DNA of 64,000 nucleotides from Suillus spraguei (GCA_016800925.1 JABCPU010000355.1:1-64000); one strand, 5' to 3'; counted from the stretch's first letter, positions 33,373 through 43,925 are shown. Made by a program: numbers and translations. Notes: generated from the sequence alone by a model not told the origin.

Positions 33373-34143
33373 TGTTAAGACTGTACTCAAGGGTAGAGAG
33401 ATCCGAAGGGCTTTGGCCTCAGTTCGTACACTGTGCCCCTTTCTCGAGTAATGCCCCTTATTTCAGGGAGGAGTTATTCGTCCGAAGACCCGGAAGGGGT
33501 TGCGCGACGGATCCGGGTGTCCGAAGGTGTCGGATATAATACGTCCGAAGGTAATTCGGAACGTAAGGAGAGGACAGAGATTAAGGCTAGTTTCGGAATG
33601 AGTTCCTAACTAGAAAACTAACAGAGATGGACTATCCGAAGATAGAGTCGGAGGTATAGACTATAGGAGTCAACCCTAAGTCTCGGAAGGTGACTTAAAG
33701 CGGAGAGTGGCTTAAGTCCGAAGGAGGCAGAATGAGTAGAATCTAAGATGATATTCGAACTAAGGTTCTACAGAGATCTACAAGTGGTTTATATACAGTA
33801 AGTATCTAAGACGGATAATTAGCAAGTCCGGGACCGAGGGCTATGTACGAAGTGTAACGGAAGTCTATTAGTTATTGCACAGCGGATCAGTAAGCATGAA
33901 TCGGAAACGAAACACAGGAAACGGATCAGTAACACAGGACGGAAATATAAACAGCCGGAGTACCTGTAGTAGGAGAAATGACGAAAGGAGATAGACGCAG
34001 ATGTTCACCAGGGAGTTAAGGTGCGAGAAGTGAGTACATTCGGAAGGGTGGTCCGGACAGGATCTGTGGACCGGATGGATATGGAAACGATCGGATCTGG
34101 ACGGATATGATCGGATCTGAGATTAGAAGTATGGTATATGACA
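33373..34143 (-). repeat. 3' LTR of the gypsy element
   Basis: Sense strand starts TGTCATATACCATACTTC and ends CAGTCTTAACA. Full length, 771 bp. The start codon of the opposite-strand gene lies 195 bases beyond its inner edge. Confidence 0.93.
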
Positions 34144-34338
34144 GTATCCCCCCCTTAGGGCCGAACCCCTGAGGCACAAGAAGCGTCGATCTGGATCGGA
34201 CAAGATTAATGCGAGACGATGGGGAAGTTTGATGGTTGTAGTGCTGAGTCTGTAATCCAACAGATATACGGACGTCAGACGTCCGAAATGATTCCTACCC
34301 CCACTTCATATCCTTGTTAACAAAACTTGTCTCCTAAC

Positions 34339-35353
34339 ATGTCTGGAAAGAAATCCGATGCCCCTAAGTCTGCGGCTGACCTTGTGGCGGATCTGGAGCA
34401 GCAACTGGCGGCTGCTAAGGCTGCAGCGGAAGCCGAGGCGGAACGGAAGCGGAAAGAGGCGGAGGAGCGGAAAAGGCAGGAGGAGTTGAAGCAGATTGAG
34501 TTGGCGGAGATCCGGAGGGAGATGGAGGAGAAGAGGCGGAGAGCACTGATTGAGGCTCGGGTGAGTGCTGTGGACTCTTCCGGATCCGGATATTAATGGG
34601 TTGGTAAAGGCCAAGGCTGCTCCTGCGTCTGGGGCAAAGGATGGGTACTGTTCTCGTTGCGTCACTAAGGGCCGGATGTGCCAGTGGGATGATGCTGAGA
34701 AGAATGCCATGGTGAGTCGTCCGAAAAACTTCGGATCCGCTGATTTCGACGTTTCGTAGATTAAGTCCTGTGACGTCTGCCGGAAGGACAAGGCCACTTG
34801 TCCTGGAAGGCCCGGATTCGTTAAGGGGCCTAAGGGCCGGAAGAGGCAGCGTCCTGCTGGTACTCCGTCTCCGAAGGGCAAAGGCAAGCGCCGTCAGAGG
34901 AGTCCTACTCTGGATGTGGCGGACGCGGATGTCTTCTCTAATCCAGTCACTATCGAAGGTACGGATGAGGATTTTGTGGAGTACGATGATCAGGCTTGGG
35001 TGGCCGCTGCTAATGGCATCATTGCTGAGTTGGCGCGGACCAACGGACTTCTCCAAGATGGTATTGCGGCGGCGGAAGGGAGTCGGATTGCCATGGAGCG
35101 GATGAGCTCCACCATGGAGGCCTTCCTCCAGCAACAGAGGGAATTCCAGGCCCTGCTCATCGAGGAAATCCGGACCGGATTTAGGCTTTCCGTTTCTGCC
35201 GGATCCGACAAGGATGGCGCTGGTGAGGAGATTGGGGAAGAGGTGGCGGATGAGAATGGAGGGGAGATGGCGGATGGAACTGGGGAAGAGATGGCGGATG
35301 GGACTGGGGAGGAGACTGGGGGTGCCGGAGGTGAAATGGAGACTGGTGCTTAG
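34339..35353 (+). CDS. Gene antisense to gypsy pol: coiled-coil protein with Zn2Cys6-like cysteine cluster
   Basis: Exons 34339-34560, 34610-34711 and 34760-35353 (222, 102 and 594 bases) splice in phase 0 to 305 residues. Both introns have GTGAGT donors, are 48-49 bp, and each contains the stop that ends the unspliced frame. Residues 1-74 form a basic/acidic coiled coil (AADLVADLEQQLAAAKAAAE and following). Residues about 88-128 carry CSRCVTKGRMC...CDVCRKDKATC, that is C-x2-C-x6-C, 13 residues, C-x2-C-x6-C, like a fungal Zn2Cys6 DNA-binding domain with a longer loop. A basic PKGRKRQRP/KGKGKRRQR patch (likely nuclear signal), a helical region and an acidic Gly/Glu-rich repeat tail follow. It converges on pol, with stops 57 bases apart. 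The exon 1 counterpart in the second element is at 55326-55547. DNA binding is inference. Confidence 0.75.
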
Positions 35354-35410
35354 TCCAGATCCGGATTTCCGCTACTGCCCTCACTGTACTTATATTTCGT
35401 TATGTACTCT

Positions 35411-35696
35411 TCAAGCAATGGGACCAGGCTTGTCCGGATATGCTGAGTGGAAATCCGCTACGAGATCTGATGCATTTCCGAGTTCTGTGGCCAGTAGCCA
35501 GGAAGTTTCTTCATCCGTTCCCTCGTATCCGGACCAACAGACGAGGTATAGAAGTTGACAGTGGTGCCTACGACGGTCCAGTTTAGAGTCCAGGATTTCG
35601 GATATCTCGTACTCTGGTTCTCCGTCGACTTCGACTGGTGGCGGAGGAGGCTGGATGCGATTGGGAATGGTGTTCGGAACTGCTGGCTCTAACTGG
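35411..35696 (-). pseudogene. C-terminal remnant of gypsy pol with chromodomain
   Basis: Reads VEVDGEPEYEISEILDSKLD, then LLYLVCWSGYEGTDEETSWL and a final FHSAYPDKPGP: a chromodomain of the kind found at the C-terminus of fungal chromovirus integrases, thought to steer integration to marked chromatin. The rest of pol is deleted and the upstream edge is fused directly to 5' LTR sequence at 35697. Confidence 0.85.
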
Positions 35697-35851
35697 AGAT
35701 AGACGCAGATGTTCACCAGGGAGTTAAGGTGCGAGAAGTGAGTACATTCGGAAGGGTGGTCCGGACAGGATCTGTGGACCGGACGGATATGGAAACGATC
35801 GGATCTGGACGGATATGATCGGATCTGAGATTAGAAGTATGGTATATGACA
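35697..35851 (-). repeat. Truncated 5' LTR of the gypsy element
   Basis: Matches the first about 155 bp (sense) of the LTR at 33373-34143, then jumps into pol. Confidence 0.9.
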
Positions 35852-36285
35852 AGCTCTGACACTGCGAGTTCCTTGAGAGTTCGATTTTCAGCAGATAAAG
35901 TGACTCGCTGTGATGAGTGTCAGTACCCTCAGCCCAAAGCAAGAAAACCTCAGCTCACCTCCCATAGTCCATGGATTCCCATTATTTGTGATGGTAGTAG
36001 ACAATGATGCAAGTTTCTTGAGAGGGGGGTGAATAGAAAGGGGTGAATTTGGACGTCACCTGACCACTGGCAGTCTGAAATCAAACACGAGCTTAACAAT
36101 ACGAGGAATACATGTAGAACCGCCAATAAAGACAGGGCACTCTGCTCACATGCATGAGCCTTGACAAGAGCAACATGGATGGTGTTTGCAAGCGAGAACT
36201 CACATATACCAGTTTTCGCAATTCATTGATCTTTTCTTGATGGGGGTGCTGGACCAACATCATGGCCTCATACTGTACAGCATAT

Positions 36286-36660
36286 CGATCAAAGGAATAA
36301 ACGAGAGATGCCACTGAGGGCCGGTTCACCACGAGCTGGTTCAGCATGCCAGGTGCAGGTCGAGCAAAGGAATAAACGAGAGATGCCACTGAGGACCGGT
36401 TCACCATGGGCTGGTTCACCACAAGCTGGTTCACCATGCCAGGTGCAGGTCGACCAAAGGAATAAATGAGAGATGCCACTGAGGGCCGGTTCACCATGGG
36501 TCAGTTCACCATGCCAGGTGCAGGTCGACCAAAGGAATAAACGAGAGATGCTACTGAGGGCTGGTTCACCATGAGCTGGTTCATCATGCCAGGTGTGGAA
36601 TAAACGAAAGATGCCACTGAGGGCTGGTTCACCATGCCAGGTGCAGGTCGATGAAAGGAA
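36286..36660. repeat. Minisatellite fused to an Hsp70 pseudogene
   Basis: About five units of 53-90 bp, each with AAAGGAATAAACGAGAGATG, CACTGAGGGCCGGTTCACC and ATGCCAGGTGCAGGT. Unit length varies because a 15-bp submodule (GGTTCACCATGGGCT-like) is present one to three times. Confidence 0.85.
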
Positions 36661-37456
36661 TTGATGGGCTTGAGCATGCTGCATAACAGGTCCATGCACA
36701 GCTCCTCGAAATGGGCACCAGTGAGAGAACTGTAAAAATAAAAAGGGAGTCAATCTCGATGGAAGTCTGGGTTGCTGGTGATAGCATGGTTGTCAAAGTC
36801 CTCACCACCCAAGTGAGTGTCACCGGCAGTGGCCTTCACCTCAAAGATGCCCTCCTCGATGGTCAAGAGGGACACATCAAGATCGAAAATGAGGGCATCA
36901 CACTCACCGATGACTTTCTTGTCAAGACCGCAGGCAATAGCAGCAGCGGTAGGCTGGTTAATGATACGAAGAACATTCATTCCAGAAATGGTGATGACTT
37001 TCTTGTTGAGACCGTAGGTGATGGCAGCGGCAGCGGGCTGGTTGATGATACAAAGAATGTTCATTCCAGAAATGGTGCCAGCGTCTTTTGTAGCCTGTCT
37101 CTGAGGGTTGTTGGAGTAGGTAGGGATGGTGACAACAGCGTTGCTGACGGCATAGCCCAAGTAGGACTCAGCAGTCTCCTTCATCTTGAGGAGAACCATG
37201 GACAAGATTTCTTCGGGAGAAGACTCCACTTGGATGTATGGCTTACCAGCCTTGTTGAAAATGGTGAAGGAGAAGTGCTTAATGTCTGACTGGACCTCAG
37301 CATTGTCGAACCTACAGCTGATGAGATGATCAGTGCTATTGATGTTAGCATAAGAAATGGAAAAAGGTCAAAACTTACATGTTGTGAGGGTTCATAGCGG
37401 CCTGGTTCTTGGCAGCATCACCAATCAACTGTTTGTTGTCGGCATAGTGTGAGGCC
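36661..37456 (-). pseudogene. Hsp70 (cytosolic SSA type) pseudogene with internal duplication and deletion
   Basis: Minus-strand matches to Hsp70 run in order. They are LIGDAAKNQAAMNPHN, an intron, [59 protein letters not shown], then [24 protein letters not shown] twice in tandem. [32 protein letters not shown] and, after a deletion, TSIEIDSLF and HFEELCMDLL close the series. The duplicated block and the missing segment rule out a working chaperone; the ATPase N-terminus and substrate-binding domain are absent. It retains one intron, so it was copied as DNA. Confidence 0.9.
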
Positions 37457-38767
37457 CTGTAAATACAGGTGAGAAGCACAGGCAAAATAAATAAATAAAA
37501 ATACCTTCTCCAGGAGAGGTGTTGATGTTGTTGGCAGCGGTCACCTGCAGTGTTGTGCATGGTGCATGACAGTGATGAAAGAGGTTGCACAGCGGGGGAA
37601 GGCAAAGTCATGTGATTGAAACTCCTAAGCGACCCATTTATGGTAGCTGTGTAGGATGAGTTGGGAGGTAAGGACCTGTTACATGTAAAGTACTGTAAAG
37701 TGCGATTTTGAGTGGGTAAAGTGAGTAAAGCGCAGGAGAGGGAGAAATACACAGTAAATTTTGTGAATTTTGTAAATCTTGAACTTCCAGGCAGGCTTCC
37801 CAGCTGGGAGCGGATGCACCCGCCGACATCGTAAATTTTTCCATATGTCCGGGGGATTAGGTGCCTGGCGGATGTTTTGTGATATATTACTGACTGCAAA
37901 CTGCAGAATATGCAGTCAACACCTCAGTCCTCAATTATTACAGTTTTCTATAGTAATTTAATTTTTAACAACTATTTAATTCGGTGCTCTCAGTGTCAGT
38001 GCGAGCAACTCCCGCGCCCAACCCTAAGTTAGGTGCAGGAGGCAGCACAATGGCAACCGTGTGTCAGCACAATGCAGCCGTAGGTCACGTGACATCGGAT
38101 TCCTTTTTTTTTTCTCAACGAATCTGAGGCGAATCCCCTTTACAGAATTTACATTAGCTAATCGTAAATTTCGCCGGATATCCCGACATATATCAACTTT
38201 GCATTAGTATGAGCGCCTTTTCAGAATATAGTAATCTGAGTGTGAAATCCAGAAATGAGCCCTTCCTGGGAGCCATACATGGCTAGAGTCGGCTCGCGCA
38301 CCTTTTTAGTCGTTATTGTGCTCCCACAGTTCAAATCAAGCCCATGTTATCTTCAGCGATATATGAAAGATTATTATCGATTAAAACTTTCAGTTCTGCA
38401 TTTCTCGTGAGTTTACAATGGCGAAATAAAATAATAACAGTGAAGGCATCTCCACCAATCCATGAGTGCACTACTGAAGTCATAAGTGTTCGTAAGTACA
38501 AGCCTTCTACACTGCAGTTATTATATCATATATTCAACGGCACTCGTATGCGGGCCCTGAGGTGTGGTACATGCTACTGGTAGTAGCCTACTAAGGCCGG
38601 CATACCCCAGGGACTCAGACTTACGTTGGTGGTACTAGCCTAGTATATCTGTGATTTATGTTCTCAAAAAATATCTTAGTCTTCCGAACAAGTTCCGATC
38701 TTGCAGATATAAAAGGGCTGGCTGCTCAATCGCAACATTCAGACACTGTTGCGATTCAGTATCTCCA
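37457..38767. other. Intergenic region with dispersed repeat
   Basis: No supported gene. The part at 38335-38640 resembles 28800-28880 (ATCAAGC-C-TGTTATCTTCAG and GAAGTC-TAAG-GTTCGTAAG) and so looks like a member of a small repeat family. Confidence 0.45.
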
Positions 38768-39493
38768 ATGAGGGACGTTGCTTTGCGCCTCTTTTTCCTC
38801 TTGACTCTTTTTTGTATTTCCGTGTGGGCGAAGTACCGGAATATAACCGTCGACAGTACCGATCCTTCCATCCAGTATGTTGGTAATTGGAACTCAGGTG
38901 GCGTTGGTGGCTGTGATGGTGCAGTTCAGGCCGCTGCATTTTACGGAGGCGCGCACAATTGCACCAGTGAAACCGGCACTAGCGCAATCTTTACGTTCAC
39001 CGGTACGCATACTTATAGTACTGTTGATGACTGAATACTTAATGAACACTACAGGTGTTGCGATATACTACATAAACACTCTTATTGCTGGTAATGTAAC
39101 TACCGTTGTTTCACTCGACTCCAGACCGCCCATTTCAGTGAACCTCAGCAGTGACTTTCCAAACACTGATGTGTCATGGGCTGTCAGATGGGGACAAGCA
39201 GATTGGATAATGGCGCACATACTCTCATCATCTACGGGCCTAGTGATGATACTACACCAAGTGGCACGTGGGGTGAAGTGAATGCATTAAGGTGAGTAAT
39301 CTTGTGCTTGCTTATTCGATTGTCTAATACTATCTGTAGGTACACAGTAGTCGAACATGATAATATCGGTGCAATAGTGGGTGGTGCTATTGCTGGTCTA
39401 GTGGCCTTGATATTAGCAGCGGTAATATACCACATCTTTGGTGAAAAATTGGCAGATTGGTTCAAATACCTCGTTTGTTTCTCTTTCAAGTAG
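38768..39493 (+). pseudogene. Secreted-ectodomain single-pass membrane protein (fungal family), one frameshift
   Basis: Exons 38768-39002, 39055-39291 and 39340-39493. The product has a signal peptide (RLFFLLTLFCISVWA), an ectodomain with N-glycosylation sites (YRNITV, AHNCTS, GNVTT), motifs typical of a common Agaricomycete beta-rich extracellular domain (SAIFTFTG-VAIYYINT; AHTLIIYGPSDDTTPSGTW), and a transmembrane helix (GAIVGGAIAGLVALILAAVIYHI). The second exon is one base out of phase: the frame must slip between WGQAD and NGAHTL near 39200. It is either a recent pseudogene, a sequencing error, or has an extra small intron that could not be placed. Function of the family is unknown. Confidence 0.65.
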
Positions 39494-39680
39494 GCCGGCC
39501 TGACGTACTAATGGCCTCCGTTCCAGGGGTATTTACTATCTGGATGGTTACTTTTCAAATACCGTCGCTTTATCTTCATATCCGAGGTCCCTCGCCCGAC
39601 CGAGGTTGGTTGTAATATCCAATGGTGCTGGTCTCACTCATTGAATCCCTTCCATTCTTCAGATCACGCTTTTCCTCACT

Positions 39681-40070
39681 ATGGAGCCACATTTTCCTGA
39701 CGGTACCCATCAACCCCAGCCGTACCTATCTTGGAAGGTATATCATCGAGATTTCCCGGGTTTCAGCTACTTGACATTGTTAACAGGTCTTTAAAATCAG
39801 TCCCAGTAGTAAGAGGCCTGTCTTGCCGTTTGGTTCCAAGTTAATCGTCTAAAAATTCGCAGAGCATCAAGAGACCATCGATCTGCCTTCTGCGTATGTA
39901 GTGATATCTTCTTGTTTCAGCAACAGCACTCATTTTCTTCAGAGGTAACAAGGGTGAACCTGGCCTTGTGTTCTGTACATTGGACGACACCCAAGGCATT
40001 TTCAGCCCCAATGTAACATCACTTGAGGCAGCGGTCAGGTCGTCTTGTTTTTCTAAGCATATGGAGGTCT
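39681..40070 (+). pseudogene. Coding-like fragments of an unrecognised gene
   Basis: MEPHFPDGTHQ..., an apparent intron, then VFKISPSSKRPVLPFGSK, a stop, and later FFRGNKGEPGLVFCTLDDTQG. A further piece at 40355-40430 reads MPRNFTGRIFVHAFETTDAK. These look like exons of a small host gene or repeat family, broken by stops. No family recognised. Confidence 0.3.
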
Positions 40071-40431
40071 AATACTGTTTATATAGTCTGACCTCATCTG
40101 GGCAGAGGAGGAGGGCGCCTATAAATGGGTCCCAAACGGTCGCACTGGGATATGTGTTGCAAATAGAGCGCCGCATGAGGTCTCTATCACTCTTGGTCAG
40201 ACATTTGAAAACTTTCTCCTCCAAATGACTCATAATTGTAAACAGCAACACCGTTTAATGAAAGCGCGAACCCATTCTGGAAATTCGATCTGCTGTTTGT
40301 TGTCCTATTTCATTATATCCAACATTTATCTGACTGTTTTGATGTAGACAAAATATGCCACGGAATTTCACTGGCAGGATCTTCGTTCACGCATTTGAAA
40401 CTACAGATGCTAAGCGTAAGCATGTCTCCCA

Positions 40432-41819
40432 CTTGGATATGGATTACAGTACTCAATGATGGAGCATAGCTGGTTCACAGGATGTATTTTCTGATCCTAG
40501 TTTTCTTGCCAATCGAATCACCAAAGAGGGAGGCTACGATGTGTCAAAACTTGGCCCAGTATGTCAGAATTGCAGTCTTGCGTTTTCATCCTTAACACTT
40601 GGTTCTTGTTTGGTAGAGAACGTATTGGTATATTTCTTGGCACGGCGATGACGGGTTGAAAGTCGAAATTAGTAATTGTCGAAAGGCAAAGTATAAACAG
40701 CGCAAGCATAACATTGACGTGACTTCAAATTCGTAGGGTCTACGTTGGTGTCTGGTTTTGAAACTTTCATTGTAGACTGGTGACTAGTCTACTCCACTCG
40801 TCTATTTTTCTTGTTGATACCCAACGGACATTACATAGTTCAACCTGCTAACTTGTTGCGTTTTAGTTATCTTTTGTGTCAGCTAGTTCATGGACCATAA
40901 TGTCAGAACTCATGCATTTTGTCACGCCATGTCTTCTCACACTTCGCACCGCTTGAAAGTCGTGCACCTGTAAGGTCGTCTTTAGGGAGGCAGGTGACCC
41001 TGTCATATTGATGCATGAAGTTGTGCAATTGTAAGGTATAAAGTGATGCAATACTGCTGCAGTCTACAGGCAGGCATATACATTGCATCATGATGCATCA
41101 GGTTTGGTTTGCATCACAATGCATGATGCATGATGCATCAGGCCTTTAGAATGCTATCGTGGTCTGACGCACCATGATGCATTGTTTCCGCTGCCGCCTC
41201 CTACGTGTATTGTACCTTATTTGATGCGTCATTGTCTATTTATAGTATGTCGCGCTAGCTGACTCTGTTCTCAATTATAGCACACCGGTAGCTTCCTGCA
41301 TCCTACTAATCCCTACCAATGCGCATTTCTTCAGTGTGTGGACCTATTCTCTTGCACATGTCTTTTTGAGCCTCTTGACCCACATTAGGAAACCGACACG
41401 AAAATGGTAGAGTGTTAGAAAGCTTTATCTAAAGTAAAATCCAAGCAATATATATCACAATTGTACTTCAAATGACAAAGCTTTGAATACCCAGATTAGT
41501 AAGATGGATAGAAATCGCCAAATGCACATTTGTGCAAGTCTCGTTGCAATTATATGTCAACTTGTCAACAAATTGCAATACCCACCAACCGTGAGAACAG
41601 ATTATTAAGTTGGCCAAAGCCTCCACAGGTACCTAGTTGAGCACTATTGGTAATGCGCTATCATTCTGCCATGCCCTTGTTGTTGTATGTGACCTTTTGT
41701 TGTTGCGTAATCTCTGGATGAATCCCAACATCAGCAGATAAAGTTTTATATGGCCGGACTACTTTGGATGAAAGCTGCCAAGGGTCCAAATTTGTGAAGT
41801 GATTATAATGCAATGCAAC
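40432..41819. other. Intergenic region, repeat-bearing
   Basis: No gene supported. Contains the TGATGCATCA cluster described separately and an AAAGCTTTATCTA segment (about 41418) resembling 19107. Confidence 0.45.
41085..41190. repeat. Cluster of TGATGCATCA-type palindromes
   Basis: GCATCATGATGCATCA, CACAATGCATGATGCATGATGCATCA and CACCATGATGCATTG occur within about 100 bp, all built on the self-complementary TGATGCATCA / ATGCAT core. Confidence 0.8.
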
Positions 41820-42142
41820 CTATACTTTCTAATGTAACTTCGACAAATCCTCCCTTGAAGTTGGCATTAGGTAAAATCTTGTGACATTGGGTTGTTTTGG
41901 TTCGAGTTCCTTTTGGCACAAGTATGCAGGATGATGACAACACGATACCATCCGCCAGCTCACTGCCAAGGTATAGTCATCAGTTGCAAGGTGAGTCAAT
42001 CAGTCAATTCTCCACAAACTTTTGACAAATTCTGGTGCTAAATAAGGTCTTGTGACATTAGCATGTTCTGGATTGAGCTCCCTTCGGTGCAAGGATGTGG
42101 GGCGATGATGACGTGGTACCATCCGCCAGCTTACTGCCAAGG
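41820..42142. repeat. Two copies of a ~165-bp tandem repeat
   Basis: Each copy contains CTT-TGACATT, GAGCTCCCTTCGGTGCAAG-like sequence and ACCATCCGCCAGCT-ACTGCC. A third copy lies at 43536-43700 beyond the solo LTR, so the LTR landed in the array. Confidence 0.75.
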
Positions 42143-43530
42143 TGTCATATACCATACATTCAGGTCCAAATTTGATCCATGGACATCCGGACACCCAATC
42201 AATACATCCTAGTCCACCCATCCAATCCAGCTCACATATCTGATCCACCCATCCACTCCAATCCATATCCATCCATATCTGATCCATATCCATATCTGAC
42301 CCAGTCCATCCATCTGATACATGTCCATATCCGATATGTGTCCATATCCAATCCGAGTTCATAGCCAAATTATTCCCGCACACCTGCGCATTACCCCTTT
42401 TAGACTATACCTGTGTTTCCGGTTTATGGGTATCTCTGTGTTTCCGGCTATTGGTGATCTCTGCCTCCATCTTGATAAGTATTTTGTACAAGTTTCATCT
42501 CCAAGTTCATAGCCTTATGTTCCGCTGTACTTACTAATGTGTTTCCATATGCTTCAGACATAGCCTTGGACTATCTGTACTTACCTTCTGGCATGCTCTT
42601 TACAGTATATAAACTTATAGTACAACTCCAGCAGACCTCAGTCTGATCATTGCTTTCCTACTTCTGTATATTCCTTTGATTACTCTGTATCCTGTTACCA
42701 TGTCTATATAACTCCATTTCAGTTCTCAAACTTGGGCTCCAGCCCTTGTAAGCTTCTGACTCAGGCCCATGGGATTATTCCCTAGGCTGGAGCTTTGATT
42801 CTATGTCCTATAATCTTTTTGGACTTTGTCTGATTCCTGTCTCTCATCCATTCCACCTTTGACTCTACCTTTGGTAGTCTTATCCTGCCTGTTTCTATTT
42901 CGCACCTTGTCCTGAGTAGTCTATACTATCTCTACACTATATCTGGACCTACTCCTCTCTAGTAGTCAACACTTCCCCCAAGATCCACAGAGCTACGCTC
43001 ATCCGATTGTCCACTCGTCCGATTGTCCGCTTGTCCAATTGTCCGCTTGTCCAATTGTCCGCTTGTCCAATTGTCCGCTTGTCTGATCTCCGGACCTTCG
43101 GACCTCTGGTCCTCCGGATCTATCCTATCCTAACCTCTGACATCTGTGGACCATCTTTCCCTCTGGAGCTTTGCTCCTATCTGCCCTGGACTTTGTCCAG
43201 TGGTCCATCTTTCATCCATTCTACTTGGGACTTGTTCCAGTAGTCTTATCCTTATTCCTTGTCATCCAGAAATAGTCTCCAGCGCATTCCTGTGCTCATC
43301 TGGAAGTCCTTCAGAGCTCTATTGAGCTATCCTGCCTTAGAGTTTGTCTGGACTTTATCCGGACTTCATCAGAACTCTCCCTCGGACTTCATCCAAAGTT
43401 AAGGGCACATACTCGGGTAAGGGGCACAGCGCACGAGCTGAGGCCAAGCCCCTTTGACTTTCTGACCCTCCAGTACAACCCCATATAAAGCCAGGACTTC
43501 TTAGTAGCCCAGTTTTGCATGGTTGTAACA
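42143..43530 (+). mobile_element. Solo LTR of the long gypsy LTR family (1388 bp)
   Basis: Begins TGTCATATACCATACATTC, ends GGTTGTAACA, flanked by the 5-bp duplication CAAGG (42138-42142 and 43531-43535). Homologous along its length to 3236-4756 but more diverged, mostly by C-to-T and G-to-A changes. Holds a 16-bp minisatellite at about 43005-43085. Confidence 0.92.
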
Positions 43531-43535
43531 CAAGG

Positions 43536-43700
43536 TGTAGTCATTAGGTGTAAGGCGAGTCAGTCATTCCATTCTCCACAAACTCTTAATACACTCTGAT
43601 GGTAGATAAGGTCTTATGACATTGGTTTGTTCTGGCTCGAGCTCCCTTCGGTACAAGGGTGTGGGGAAATGATGTTGTGGTACCATCCGCCAGCTTGCTG
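43536..43700. repeat. Third copy of the ~165-bp tandem repeat
   Basis: Matches 41975-42137 (CATTCTCCACAAACTCTTAA, GAGCTCCCTTCGGTACAAGG, GGTACCATCCGCCAGCTTGC). Confidence 0.75.
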
Positions 43701-43925
43701 CTGATGTATGGGTATTTAGCTGCTGTAGGTCTGTCTTCCAGTCACTTTATCATACAAAGACATGCTTATACAAAGACTATGAAGATGTTACATTTTAATC
43801 TGTCACTTGTTTGGCCACAAGATGTTTGAGCCAAATTTTTGATAAGGCACTATTGGTGCTGATAGGTGGTTTGGCAGCAGAGGAAGTAGGAAACACCTGG
43901 CTGGGTATGAAGTCATGCATGAGCC

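Larger units (their letters stand above)
33373..35851 (-). mobile_element. Internally deleted gypsy LTR retrotransposon with an antisense gene
   Basis: Flanked by the target duplication AGCTC (33368-33372 and 35852-35856). On the minus strand the order is: first about 155 bp of the 5' LTR (35851-35697), pol C-terminus with a chromodomain (stop at 35411), an opposite-strand gene (34339-35353), a G-rich polypurine tract (34144-34158), and a full 771-bp 3' LTR (34143-33373). Gag, protease, reverse transcriptase, RNase H and the integrase core are missing. Same family as 51293-56473. Confidence 0.93.
31936..35982 (-). pseudogene. XPG/GEN1-like (Rad2 family, PIN-like) nuclease, split by a gypsy element and decayed
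   Basis: The first exon (35959-35982) encodes MGIHGLWE, the hallmark N-terminus of XPG nucleases. The next exon (from 35907) continues ...SAENRTLKELAVSELKTE, is cut by the retrotransposon at 33373-35851 with the 5-bp duplication AGCTC, and resumes to GIDA. Following exons give LPELRTLFF then an in-frame TGA where Arg is expected, LPLHTVFVFDG, YQAPSEAEVELAAMN, AVMTEDSDILIFGA (the XPG-I acidic residues), and the helix-hairpin-helix side GDWLLIALLAGSDYDEGVPG. A GEN1-type C-terminal region ends at QQYISL. The TGA and the insertion make it a pseudogene. In life it would be a structure-specific flap or junction endonuclease. Confidence 0.82.

Noticed and set aside
34415..35134. 239-residue minus-strand frame opposite the antisense gypsy gene
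   Set aside because: It is in the sense direction of the element but has no domain; the plus strand has spliced, domain-bearing exons, and the minus frame is a shadow of its biased codons.
36289..36753. HGEPALSSISRLFLW repeat protein
   Set aside because: Translation of the minisatellite fused to the Hsp70 pseudogene; open in several frames because unit lengths are multiples of three only in part.
41085..41190. CRISPR-like array
   Set aside because: Units are contiguous palindromes without unique spacers, and the genome is a fungus.
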